Source of the DNA: Dyadobacter sp. CY261
Lineage (GTDB): Bacteria > Bacteroidota > Bacteroidia > Cytophagales > Spirosomataceae
Assembly: GCF_021440085.1 (NCBI RefSeq)
Contig: NZ_JAKCPW010000001.1
Location: forward strand, 1,674,001 to 1,738,000
Direction of reading: 5' to 3'
DNA: 64,000 nt
Part shown: piece by piece, positions 46,776-54,800 of the stretch
Numbering within the stretch: position 1 is the first letter of the stretch
How the letters are laid out: the number at the start of each line of letters is the position of its first letter
Position numbers and translations under genes: made by a program
The notes under the pieces: generated by a model
Told to the model about the DNA's origin: nothing
What the model saw: only the letters and a program-made list of their open reading frames with translations
Database searches by the model: none

Positions 46776-46809
46776 CTGTCAATTTAATCAATCACTATTA
46801 AACTGTCAA

Positions 46810-47637
46810 TCACGCAGTAACATGACCATGTGCGGCATCAGCTACTTCTTTCCATTCTTCCCAGGTCGCAAGGCGGTCGGCGTAAACCTGACTCAACCAA
46901 GGTAACCCTACTTTGCCGAGGAAAATTCGCAATGGCGGATTTTCTTGGTCTACCACTTTCAGGATCGCGTCGGAAGTAGCTTCCGGATTACCGATGGTGT
47001 CGGGGGTCAGGCCAGCGTAGAGCGCTTCCTTGATGCCGTCGTACAATGCGATCGGTTCGCTACGGGTAGCAGAAGCGCCTGCCCAGTCGGTCGAGAAGCC
47101 GTTTGGTTCAATAAGCGTCACTTTGATACCGAAATCTTTTACTTCCGAAGCCAACGTCTCGCTAAGCCCTTCAACGGCCCATTTGGAAGCATTGTAAAGA
47201 CCCAACACCGGCAATGTTGCCACGCCGAGCACGCTCGAAACTTGAAGGATATGGCCTCCGCCTTGTGCCCGCATGACCGGGATAGCTGCCTGGGTAATCC
47301 ATAGCAAACCGAAAACATTGGTCTCGATCTGATCGCGCGCCTCTTTTTCACTGGTCTCCTCGATCGTGCCGAACAAGCCATAGCCAGCGTTGTTGATCAC
47401 GACGTCCACTCTGCCGAAATGTTTGGCGGCCTGTTCCACAGCGGCGAAACTTGCAGCGCGGTCGTTCACGTCCAGTTTGATGGGTAAAAGGGTATCAGGA
47501 TATTGCGCTGCCAGTTCTTGCAGCGTTTCGATGTTGCGCGCCGAGGCGGCTACTTTATCTCCTCTTTTCAAAAAAGCCTCAGTCCATATACGGCCAAATC
47601 CCTTGGAAGCGCCGGTAATAAAAATAGTTTTTGACAT
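46810..47637 (-). CDS. Short-chain dehydrogenase/reductase
   Basis: The 275-residue protein is a classical SDR with TGASKGFG (8-15), NNAG (82-85), catalytic S134, Y148 and K152 (VSSVLGVATLPVLGLYNASK), and a long C-terminal part (about 190-275) typical of the oxidoreductase group close to the 11-beta-hydroxysteroid-like or DltE-like SDRs. NADP preference is suggested by the basic RNIE after the second strand. Substrate is unknown. It pairs with the AraC regulator downstream and is divergent from the large GAF protein with 258 bases between starts. Confidence 0.9.
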   Translation of the reverse strand: MSKTIFITGASKGFGRIWTEAFLKRGDKVAASARNIETLQELAAQYPDTLLPIKLDVNDRAASFAAVEQAAKHFGRVDVVINNAGYGLFGTIEETSEKEARDQIETNVFGLLWITQAAIPVMRAQGGGHILQVSSVLGVATLPVLGLYNASKWAVEGLSETLASEVKDFGIKVTLIEPNGFSTDWAGASATRSEPIALYDGIKEALYAGLTPDTIGNPEATSDAILKVVDQENPPLRIFLGKVGLPWLSQVYADRLATWEEWKEVADAAHGHVTA

Positions 47638-47895
47638 GATTGAAATCGTTTTTGTGTTTTGATGCTACAAATTTACCGGGTCGCCGCTGCCTGCATCTTA
47701 TACAAAAATCCGTAAATGAGATACACTTTTACGTAAGCCGTTAAACGCGATTCCGGAGTTGCCGGGAACTGTTACCAGCCGCATTCGTCGGTCAGTCCGC
47801 TCACCTGCCTCGTCGGAATGCGGACGGAAATCGAAAAAGGCCACTCGGGACAAAATGCTGTCGTATATTTATGCTTCCATTGCCAGCAAAGCACC

Positions 47896-50247
47896 ATGAA
47901 AAACGAAGTACTCGACGTCACAGGAATGCGGGCCTTACCCGTGGATCTCGACACGGCCCTATCATTAATGCCGTATGTCCGTTTCCTGGAACAACGTATC
48001 GTAGAAGAAAAGACCCTCAAATCCGGGTTCTATAAAAATATCCTAAACTATTTCCGGGAAAATCAGCTTCCGGAAGGCGACATACCGCTCGAGGAAGCAA
48101 AACAATACAGCGAATTTTTCGAATACGTTTATGGCACGCTGTCGGCCCCACTGGCATCCGAGCACAAGTTGGCGTGGGGATTGAGCTTTCCTTTGTACCC
48201 ATTTATTTTTTATGGTACCGACCTGCTCTTCGAAATGCTGAATACAAAGCCGCTAGATGCGCAGTTCGAATTGCAGAAAAAACCCGATGATTATCAGCGC
48301 GACCGCCTGCATTTGATTTACACGTTGATCTTGCAACGGCTTTATAATTTTCAGGTTCCGGTTAAAATACAGCAATATCACACCTGGACTGATATAAATA
48401 CCGGGCTGCTCCGCTACTATGAAGTGCTGGTCAATCCCGAATTCGTAGAGGTGAGTGCTAAAACGGAATTGCCGGAGCTCAACTTCGTAGAAATCTATGC
48501 GCATTTCAGCGAAGAGGACGGGCATTTACAGTTGCAGAAGGTATTACCGCTCGAAATGTTCCGGTTTAGAGGCTTCGCGGTGATTACCGTTACGGATGTA
48601 ACGGCCAGAATGGCCGTAGAAACTATTAAGAAGGTACAGTTCAACCGTATTCCGGGCGACAGTCCGGCGCGGTATCACCGTATTATCCAGTCGCTGAAAA
48701 CATTGGTGCAAAACAACCGCATCGAATTTGATCTTTTCCCTTTCGTGCGTGTGAACGGGCAGGCGGTATACGGCTACGGCCAGGCCGGCACAGGTGTACT
48801 TTTTCAGATTTGGGGTGAGAACCGGCTTACGCCCGAAGAATTCCGCCGCCAGGCCGAAGGCTATGCGGCCAAACCCAACTCGTTTTTTTCACCCGATATC
48901 CAGGGTGAGGACGAAAAACAAATCAGCTGGCTCACGCCTTTCCGTAACCTGAATGTGCGTTCGCTCGCTCTGGTGCCTCTTTTTGTGGAACAAAAACTCG
49001 TAGGTGTGCTTTGTATGCACACCTGGGAAGATGAGCGGTTCGACGAAAAGAAGCTGGCATGGATCGAAATGGCTTTCACACCGATAGCCCAGTTGTTGAA
49101 CACTTATATTGAAGAGTTCAACATGGAACTGGAAAGCATCATCAAGGAGAAATTCACCTCCATACAACCCGCCGTACAATGGAAGTTCAACGAGGCCGCC
49201 TGGCATTATCTGCACCGCCGGAAAAAAGGCTTGCCGGAGGTTAGCGAAAATATTGCCTTCTACGATGTGTTCCCGCTATACGGCGCCATCGATATCCGCA
49301 ATTCTACCAGCGAACGGAATACGGCCATCCGCGCCGATCTCGGCCATTACCTGGATATGCTGGATGAACTGCTGAATGCATTGACGCCTTTCGACCGCTC
49401 GTCGCTCATGCGGGAATTGCGTTTTCATTGCTCCAAATGGTTGCAGACGGTTAAGCAGGGTGAGCTGAACAGCACTTCGGAGAATAATCTCAATACGTTT
49501 TTGAATGAGGAAGCCAGAAATTACCTCATGCATTTGTCGCAGCAAGATCCGCGTACCACTTTGCTGATCGACGAATACCTGGGCTTTACGCATGCCGGCC
49601 AGGGTGAAGTGCACCGGAACCGGCAGGAGCTCGACCGCTCAATGGAACTGATCAATTCGGCTGTTAACCATTATTTTGAGGACGAAAAAGAGACATTACA
49701 GGAATCCTACCCATGTTATTTCGAGAAGTTCAGGACGGATGGCATCGAATACGACATTTACATCGGTCAGTCCATCGCGCCCGACAAGCCATTCAGTCAC
49801 TTCCATCTTAAGAACCTGCGGCTCTGGCAATTGTCGTCGATGATCGAAGTGGCGCGGCTTACGCGCAGACTTCTGGCCGAAATGCCGAAAGAACTGCATA
49901 CTACGCAACTAATATTTGTGCACAACCACATGATCGACATCAGCTTCCGGGCCGACGAACGGAAATTTGATGTGGAAGGCGCTTACAATATCCGCTATCA
50001 AATGATCAAAAAACGGATCGACAAGGTGCGTATCAAACATTCCGAAGAGCGCCTTACCCAACCCGACAAGATCGCCCTTATTTACCTGCATCACCGCGAT
50101 ATTGAAGATTACCTTCCTTTTATTCATTATTTACAGGAAACCAACGCATTGGATCCGGTTACCGAAGAGCTCGAACTGGAAGATTTGCAGGGCCTGAGCG
50201 GACTGCGCGCTTTGCGGCTGGCCATTAATTATCAGGAAGCCGAATAG
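47896..50247 (+). CDS. Large cytoplasmic GAF-domain protein with a cyclase-like motif
   Basis: From the ATG at 47896 the protein has 783 residues (an ATG at 47818 adds 26 unlikely ones). It has no signal or membrane helix. A central GAF domain (about 270-420) ends in SLALVPLFVEQKLVGVLCMHT. After it comes FPLYGAIDIRNSTSERNTAI, which resembles the start of a nucleotide-cyclase core (DIRxST), and then long helices (about 485-770). The metal- and base-binding residues of true cyclases are not clearly present. I know this only as a conserved Bacteroidota GAF protein of unknown role. A cytoplasmic sensor is likely. It ends at a strong terminator. Confidence 0.7.
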   Translation: MKNEVLDVTGMRALPVDLDTALSLMPYVRFLEQRIVEEKTLKSGFYKNILNYFRENQLPEGDIPLEEAKQYSEFFEYVYGTLSAPLASEHKLAWGLSFPLYPFIFYGTDLLFEMLNTKPLDAQFELQKKPDDYQRDRLHLIYTLILQRLYNFQVPVKIQQYHTWTDINTGLLRYYEVLVNPEFVEVSAKTELPELNFVEIYAHFSEEDGHLQLQKVLPLEMFRFRGFAVITVTDVTARMAVETIKKVQFNRIPGDSPARYHRIIQSLKTLVQNNRIEFDLFPFVRVNGQAVYGYGQAGTGVLFQIWGENRLTPEEFRRQAEGYAAKPNSFFSPDIQGEDEKQISWLTPFRNLNVRSLALVPLFVEQKLVGVLCMHTWEDERFDEKKLAWIEMAFTPIAQLLNTYIEEFNMELESIIKEKFTSIQPAVQWKFNEAAWHYLHRRKKGLPEVSENIAFYDVFPLYGAIDIRNSTSERNTAIRADLGHYLDMLDELLNALTPFDRSSLMRELRFHCSKWLQTVKQGELNSTSENNLNTFLNEEARNYLMHLSQQDPRTTLLIDEYLGFTHAGQGEVHRNRQELDRSMELINSAVNHYFEDEKETLQESYPCYFEKFRTDGIEYDIYIGQSIAPDKPFSHFHLKNLRLWQLSSMIEVARLTRRLLAEMPKELHTTQLIFVHNHMIDISFRADERKFDVEGAYNIRYQMIKKRIDKVRIKHSEERLTQPDKIALIYLHHRDIEDYLPFIHYLQETNALDPVTEELELEDLQGLSGLRALRLAINYQEAE

Positions 50248-50285
50248 CAATCCGGTTTCTTTATTTCAATTCAAAAGCTTCATTC

Positions 50286-50340
50286 AAAACAGGACAGACT
50301 TGTGTAAACTGATTACATAAGGCTATCCTGTTTTATTTTT
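50286..50340 (+). terminator. Compound intrinsic terminator after the GAF gene
   Basis: The outer stem 50286-50294 pairs with 50326-50334 (9 bp); an inner stem 50299-50307 pairs with 50313-50321 with one G-T. A T-rich tail (50331-50340) follows. Confidence 0.8.
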
Positions 50341-50354
50341 AAATTAAATACTAT

Positions 50355-50383
50355 TTGGACTTATTATAAATAAACTATATTTG
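50355..50383 (+). promoter_or_regulatory. Bacteroidota-type promoter of the DUF4198/Fur-like operon
   Basis: TTG at 50355-50357 and TATATTTG at 50376-50383 match the -33 (TTG) and -7 (TAnnTTTG) elements with 18 bases between them. The start codon at 50448 is 65 bases downstream. This is the clearest promoter I found in the window. Confidence 0.7.
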
Positions 50384-50447
50384 CACGTCCACATGCGAAG
50401 TGGAAGATCAATTCCCTTCGCTTTTTACTACTCATTCTTCTCAAATA

Positions 50448-51164
50448 ATGTTTAAAAAACAACTTATCATTATCGCTTTCCTTCTTTGCTGCTCGGCGCA
50501 GCTATTCGCTCACGCGCTTTGGATCCAAACTGCATCGAAAGGTAAAGCGGGTCAGAAACAAGCCGTCAAAATCATTTACGCTGAACCGGGGGACAAGCCC
50601 GAAGAGCTGGGTGAATGGTATTCCGATGTGAAGGATTTCGAACTTTGGCTTGTAGCGCCCGACCATAAACGCACCAAACTGGCGACCATCGCAGCCGACG
50701 ATCACTTTGCCGCCGAGTTCACTCCCGACCAACAGGGCGTATACACCTTATCGGTAGGTCACACGGCCAAAGAATTGGGAGGTACAACTGTTTACCAGTT
50801 CAATGCCAGCGCATTGGTATCTGTCGGCAAGGCCGATGCCGGAAACAGTTCCGCTGCGAACACCAACGAACTCCATATTTTTGCCGATCCCTTAAAAGCC
50901 CACAAAGTGAATAGTCCGCTCGATTTGCGTGGTCTTTTCAAAAACAATGGCAGTGAAAAATTATACGTGACAATTGCTGCGCCGTCGGGATGGAGCAAGC
51001 AAATCAGCACGGATGAAAAAGGCTTAGCGGAATTTGTACCACTCTGGCCGGGAATCTACTTTATCGAAGTATCCAAAAGCTGGAAAGATTCCGGCACACA
51101 CAATGGTAAAGAATACAAGGCTTTCTGGCGCAGTGCAACGACGCTCGTTGAAGTAGGTAAATAA
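50448..51164 (+). CDS. DUF4198-family periplasmic protein
   Basis: The protein (238 residues from the ATG at 50448) has a signal peptide (about 1-21, AQLFA) whose cleavage leaves HALWIQTAS, the family's typical His at the mature N-terminus. DUF4198 proteins are beta-sandwich periplasmic proteins often found with nickel or cobalt uptake genes and metal-responsive regulators. Here the domain runs about 20-150 (AEPGDKPEELGEWYSDVKDFELWL) followed by a second beta-sandwich (SPLDLRGLFKNNGSEKLYVTIAAPSGW). A Fur-like gene lies 25 bases downstream, consistent with metal control. The metal is not identifiable from sequence. Confidence 0.75.
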   Translation: MFKKQLIIIAFLLCCSAQLFAHALWIQTASKGKAGQKQAVKIIYAEPGDKPEELGEWYSDVKDFELWLVAPDHKRTKLATIAADDHFAAEFTPDQQGVYTLSVGHTAKELGGTTVYQFNASALVSVGKADAGNSSAANTNELHIFADPLKAHKVNSPLDLRGLFKNNGSEKLYVTIAAPSGWSKQISTDEKGLAEFVPLWPGIYFIEVSKSWKDSGTHNGKEYKAFWRSATTLVEVGK

Positions 51165-51189
51165 AATATCACAAAGCGCATTCTTTCGC

Positions 51190-51477
51190 ATGTCCCTGTA
51201 CGAACAAATCAGTGCCTATTGCAGCCGTCATAAAATAAGGTTGGCCGAAAAACGGGTCATCGTTGCGGATCAATTACTTGTGGCCAATGAATATACCGAC
51301 GGTGATACGTTATGGCGCGACATGCGCAGTCGCGGCATCAAGATCAGTCCCGCAACTGTCTACGAATCTCTCAATTGGCTGGTGAGCGCGGGTTTTGCGG
51401 AAAGGCGTTTCGCTACCGACAGCCGGAAAAACCTTTTTGGTATTCCCGAACCTGTCAGACACACGCTGGAGAGTTAA
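51190..51477 (+). CDS. Fur-family DNA-binding-domain-only protein
   Basis: The 95-residue protein matches the winged-helix half of Fur/PerR/Zur proteins: RLAEKRVIVADQLLVANEYTD then IKISPATVYESLNWLVSAGFAERRF, close to the usual ISLATVYRTLNLLVEAGL. Full Fur proteins are about 140 residues and carry a C-terminal dimerisation and metal-binding part with HxHH and CxxC motifs; here it ends just after the wing. No remains follow: the bidirectional terminator starts 28 bases past the stop. It may bind DNA without dimer metal sites or act as a partner. It is in an operon with the DUF4198 gene. Confidence 0.7.
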   Translation: MSLYEQISAYCSRHKIRLAEKRVIVADQLLVANEYTDGDTLWRDMRSRGIKISPATVYESLNWLVSAGFAERRFATDSRKNLFGIPEPVRHTLES

Positions 51478-51505
51478 TTCAGGTTCCTGTTTACCAGAAC
51501 TTAAC

Positions 51506-51536
51506 AAAAAGGGTCCGTGTTGAACGGACCCTTTTT
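51506..51536. terminator. Bidirectional terminator between convergent genes
   Basis: A perfect 13-bp stem (51506-51518 with 51524-51536, 5-base loop) with A/T ends on both sides separates the Fur-like gene (plus) and the AT-hook-like gene (minus). Confidence 0.9.
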
Positions 51537-51542
51537 GAGTAT

Positions 51543-52013
51543 TTATTCAGCGACCACCGCATTCTTGGGTTTGCGGCCACGTGGCTTCCCGGTATACGCC
51601 GGCTTGGGATCTTCGGTTCCCAATGCGAGTTCGAATCCCACGACACCTTCTTCATAATTGAAAAGCGTAATCTCAAAAACGAACTTCGTATTTTCAAAAT
51701 CCACACCACCTTTACGAAGGATCAGTTCCAGGGGGATCGAATATCCGCGGCCACTTCTGGTCAATGCGAATGTTCCGTTTTCTTCTGGGCTTGGAATGAG
51801 ATAAAGATACTTCAAAGACCTTTTTCCCTGTTGTGTTCCAATTTTGAAGTGAGCGGTTTCAGGTTCGATACCTAATTCTTCCAATGTTTTAGGAGGAAGG
51901 ACAATCTTGCCGGAGGAAGAAACATACCCGGTAGGCTTCGATTTCTCCTGAGGTTTTTTCGTTACTGTAAGATTATCCTCGGGTGAAAAGAATTTAATTG
52001 CTCGTGCTTTCAT
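51543..52013 (-). CDS. Hypothetical protein with AT-hook-like tail
   Basis: The 156-residue protein is not one I recognise. It has a basic N-terminal region (1-28, KKPQEKSKPTG), a folded-looking middle (about 30-130: SSSGKIVLPPKTLEELGIEP, then HFKIGTQQGKRSLKYLYLIPSPEENGTFALTRSGRGYSIPLELILRKGG, listed in part) that has the feel of an AbrB/SpoVT-like beta module (GKIVLPPKTLEELGI) and a C-terminal KPRGRKPKN, close to an AT-hook (RGRP-type). This suggests a small DNA-binding or nucleoid protein. A TACTTTTG on the minus strand (plus 52051-52058) fits the -7 element 37 bases upstream of its start. Confidence 0.55.
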   Translation of the reverse strand: MKARAIKFFSPEDNLTVTKKPQEKSKPTGYVSSSGKIVLPPKTLEELGIEPETAHFKIGTQQGKRSLKYLYLIPSPEENGTFALTRSGRGYSIPLELILRKGGVDFENTKFVFEITLFNYEEGVVGFELALGTEDPKPAYTGKPRGRKPKNAVVAE

Positions 52014-52917
52014 AAATAAAATATGGGTTGCTGGTGGATTATTACTTTCGCAAAAGTAATCAAGTTAACATTTTATTAAAATATTTTTTTGTAATAAATC
52101 GAGCGCAAATGTCATGAAAATTAATTGGTCTGTTTAACCACAGGTGGTGTTTTTATTAAGCGTTATTCACTGTTCGGATCGTAAATTCAATTTAAATAAA
52201 TATTCGTCAGTCCCGAAATTAGCATGCACCCAATTACATTCGATTTGCAATTCACGGGAGCTGTATAAATCATCCCCATGCTTTTCGCATCAGATTTCCA
52301 GATAACCCCTTGCCCGCTTTCCTCTTGCTTTTCGAAAATATGAATTGAGAACGAATTTGTCCCAAACGGTTACAAAAATAATAGATCAGTTACTTCCTCA
52401 ACATTCGGTAACTACTCATCTAAGCGTCCAAGCCAGCTCTTTGTGCGGAAAACTATTTTTGGAAATTTATATTAGCCGAAAAAAAATAGACATCCAATTT
52501 AAAAAATAATTACGTAGAAGTAGTTTGTCGGACACATTTCCATCTAAAATTTAAGTTTATATTAAAATCCTTTCACCCATTTACAGATGCATTTTCTGCG
52601 GATTATCGAAAACTGGCTCTCAATCAACCTGTAAATAGTTACTAAACGAAAGCAATTTTTCAGCATTCATTTTCAGTCCGCGGTTGGGACTAGCGCCCGT
52701 CCAGTTACTGGTAGTCATTGCGACTACGACAGACATATGCCGTACCAGCAATTTTAGCCCCGCTAAACTTTTCCTACGGCGAAGCCAAACCAGGTACTCA
52801 GCCTGAAAATTTTTTCTGAAAATTTTCAGGACATCGGCATCCTTTCCGACTCTAGTGATTAGAATGCATTCAAAATAGGAACTATCCCAGCTATAATTAG
52901 ATAAAAACGATTTCTAC
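52014..52917. other. AT-rich 904-base stretch without an explained gene
   Basis: No open frame of significant length is present, though the flanking genes point away from it (minus-strand AT-hook-like gene, plus-strand sigma gene). It holds the TACTTTTG promoter element of the minus gene (52051-52058), a short GTGGT hairpin near 52140 and a perfect 12-bp inverted repeat at 52802-52830. The rest (about 52200-52790) has no feature I can name. It is far longer than two promoters need, so a regulatory RNA or decayed sequence is possible. Confidence 0.6.
52802..52830. promoter_or_regulatory. Perfect 12-bp inverted repeat upstream of the sigma factor gene
   Basis: Arms 52802-52813 and 52819-52830 are exact reverse complements with a 5-base centre (CCTGAAAATTTT with AAAATTTTCAGG). 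It lies about 88 bases ahead of the sigma gene start. No T-run follows, so an operator is more likely than a terminator. Confidence 0.5.
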
Positions 52918-53556
52918 ATGCCGTTGGCCAATTCAACATATACCGACCACGAAACGTCCGCTTTCCAGCGCGCCCAGGAACAGGAGCATGCGGTACGCGA
53001 GGCTTTCCAATCGGGCGACAGGCAGGCATTTGCTGAGATTATGCAAACTTATTACCCGTTGCTGCTCAGCTACGGGATGCAGTTTCAGCGTGACAGGGAG
53101 TTCGTCAAGGATTGCCTGCACGATCTCTTCATCGATCTCTGGAACAAACGCGAGAAGCTGGAAGGTGTCCAAAAATTGAAACCCTATTTGCTCAGTTCTC
53201 TACGCCACCGGCTGTTCCGGGAAACCAAACGGCTCCGCTGGTTCCGCGAAGCCGAGGAACTGACCGATGACTACGACCTGGAAGTGCAATTCGCGATCGA
53301 ATCGTACCTGGTGAATCACGAAGTACAGCACGAGGAATTGAAACGCCTGCAGGCCAATCTGGAAAAACTTTCGAAGCGGCAGCGGGAGGCTATTTATCTG
53401 CGGTTTTTTCAGGAAATGGAGTACGAAGACATCGCCCGTGTGATGTCGATACATTATCATTCGGCGGTTAACCTGGTGTATGAAGCACTCAGGATGCTGC
53501 GTAAAAACTGGTTCCTGTCGTTGATAACGGCCATTTCCTCCATTTTCCAAGCATGA
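52918..53556 (+). CDS. ECF-type sigma factor (FecI-like) of the second polysaccharide locus
   Basis: The 212-residue protein has sigma-2 (about 28-95; AFQSGDRQAFAEIMQTYYPLLLSYG and FVKDCLHDLFIDLW) and sigma-4 (about 145-200; LSKRQREAIYLRFFQEMEYEDIARVMSIHYHSAVNLVYEALRMLRK, listed in part). It belongs to the Bacteroidota RpoE-like group that pairs with FecR anti-sigma factors. The next gene starts inside its last codons (ATGA overlap of 4 bases at 53553-53556), so translation of the two is coupled. It probably directs transcription of the SusC, SusD and GH97 genes downstream. Confidence 0.9.
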   Translation: MPLANSTYTDHETSAFQRAQEQEHAVREAFQSGDRQAFAEIMQTYYPLLLSYGMQFQRDREFVKDCLHDLFIDLWNKREKLEGVQKLKPYLLSSLRHRLFRETKRLRWFREAEELTDDYDLEVQFAIESYLVNHEVQHEELKRLQANLEKLSKRQREAIYLRFFQEMEYEDIARVMSIHYHSAVNLVYEALRMLRKNWFLSLITAISSIFQA

Positions 53557-54644
53557 AAACTTACCAAACATACCAAACAGAGGATTTTGTCCAGGACCCT
53601 TATTTCCGGAAATGGGCACTAAGCGAGTTACCACCGGAAGACCGTTTTTGGGAAACCTGGCAACAAACGCATCCCGATCAATATGAAATACTCGAAAAAG
53701 CGAAATCGATGGTGATTGCCTTACGCATTCCAGGCATAGAGATCCATGACGCCGAAATCGACGAGGCAATTGCCCGGGCGCTGAAGAGCACCGAAGTGGA
53801 CGGACGGACTGCGGGCAGTCGGGCTGCCCGCAGCCGGATCGGGTGGTGGCCTGTGGCGGCTTCGGTACTTATACTAATGGTTTTCGGGTATTGGATGTTC
53901 ATGAATCGTGGTGAGGGAACGGAGCACCTTGCGGAGCATTCAAAGCCACAGCCAGCTTCAACAGACGAGACACAGCTGAATAATGGTGCAACTACCCGCA
54001 TAATAACATTGCCCGATAGCAGCCGGGTGACGCTGGAAGGCCACAGCTCGTTGCGTATCGGGCGACATTTTGGGAAAACAACGCGGGAAGTGTACCTCAC
54101 AGGAGCCGCATTCTTTGACGTAAAGCGTGATACTGAGCGACCATTTATCGTCTATTCCGGGAAGGTCGTAACCAAAGTGCTGGGCACAAGCTTCCGCATT
54201 AAGGCCTACGATGCCGACGCGAACGTTTCGGTGGGCGTGCGAACGGGGAAAGTAACGGTGTTCAAACGGGAATCCGGCGCGAAGACCGATCCAATGCTTT
54301 CCGAGGAGGTTATCCTGACGCCTAACCAGCAGGCGGTGTTTGTAAAGAAGGAGGAAAAGTTTGTAAAGACCTTGGTGGAGCAACCAGCGGTAATCGACCG
54401 GCTGAGCCACAAAAATCGGCTGGATTTTTCGGAAACGCCTATTCCTGCCGTGCTGAATGCATTGGAAGAGGCATATGGTGTTAAAATGATTTACGATGCC
54501 GAGAACCTGAAAGAATGCAATATGACCGGTTCGCTTAATGCGGGTTCACTTTACGACAAACTCGCTATTGTTTGTGAAACGATCCAGGCGCATTATAAAG
54601 TCACAGACGGCCAGGTGGTCATCGATGGCAAAGGATGTAAATAA
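53553..54644 (+). CDS. FecR-family anti-sigma factor
   Basis: The 363-residue protein has a cytoplasmic N-terminal part (1-97), one membrane helix (98-117, GWWPVAASVLILMVFGYWMF), a FecR domain in the periplasm (about 140-245; RIITLPDSSRVTLEGHSSLRI, REVYLTGAAFFDVKRD, VVTKVLGTSFRIKAY) and a C-terminal DUF4974/STN-like domain (about 295-355). FecR holds its sigma factor until the outer-membrane transporter signals through its STN domain. The upstream overlap and the downstream SusC with an STN domain fit that model. All domains are intact. Confidence 0.95.
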   Translation: MKTYQTYQTEDFVQDPYFRKWALSELPPEDRFWETWQQTHPDQYEILEKAKSMVIALRIPGIEIHDAEIDEAIARALKSTEVDGRTAGSRAARSRIGWWPVAASVLILMVFGYWMFMNRGEGTEHLAEHSKPQPASTDETQLNNGATTRIITLPDSSRVTLEGHSSLRIGRHFGKTTREVYLTGAAFFDVKRDTERPFIVYSGKVVTKVLGTSFRIKAYDADANVSVGVRTGKVTVFKRESGAKTDPMLSEEVILTPNQQAVFVKKEEKFVKTLVEQPAVIDRLSHKNRLDFSETPIPAVLNALEEAYGVKMIYDAENLKECNMTGSLNAGSLYDKLAIVCETIQAHYKVTDGQVVIDGKGCK

Positions 54645-54663
54645 ATAAGTACTTGAATAAAAA

Positions 54664-54692
54664 GGCCAGCAGTGTTCGCGGCACTACTGGCC
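54664..54692 (+). other. Hairpin between the FecR and SusC genes
   Basis: GGCCAG (54664-54669) pairs with CTGGCC (54687-54692), and AGTG (54671-54674) with CACT (54682-54685), each with a one-base bulge. A second, smaller CATCCG/CGGATG hairpin follows at 54715-54731. They may moderate read-through from the sigma/anti-sigma genes into susC-like transcripts. Confidence 0.5.
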
Positions 54693-54800
54693 CGGAAGTC
54701 CCTCTACCCTGTAAGCATCCGCCCACCGGATGTAGGGACCGTTTTTGCCCAATCTTTCTGTAAATCGTTCAAAAACTGCCTTGGAAGGCAAATCAAATGT

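Noticed and set aside
54672..54800. GTG-started extension of the second SusC
   Set aside because: It covers an intergenic hairpin, and a normal signal peptide starts at the ATG at 54801.
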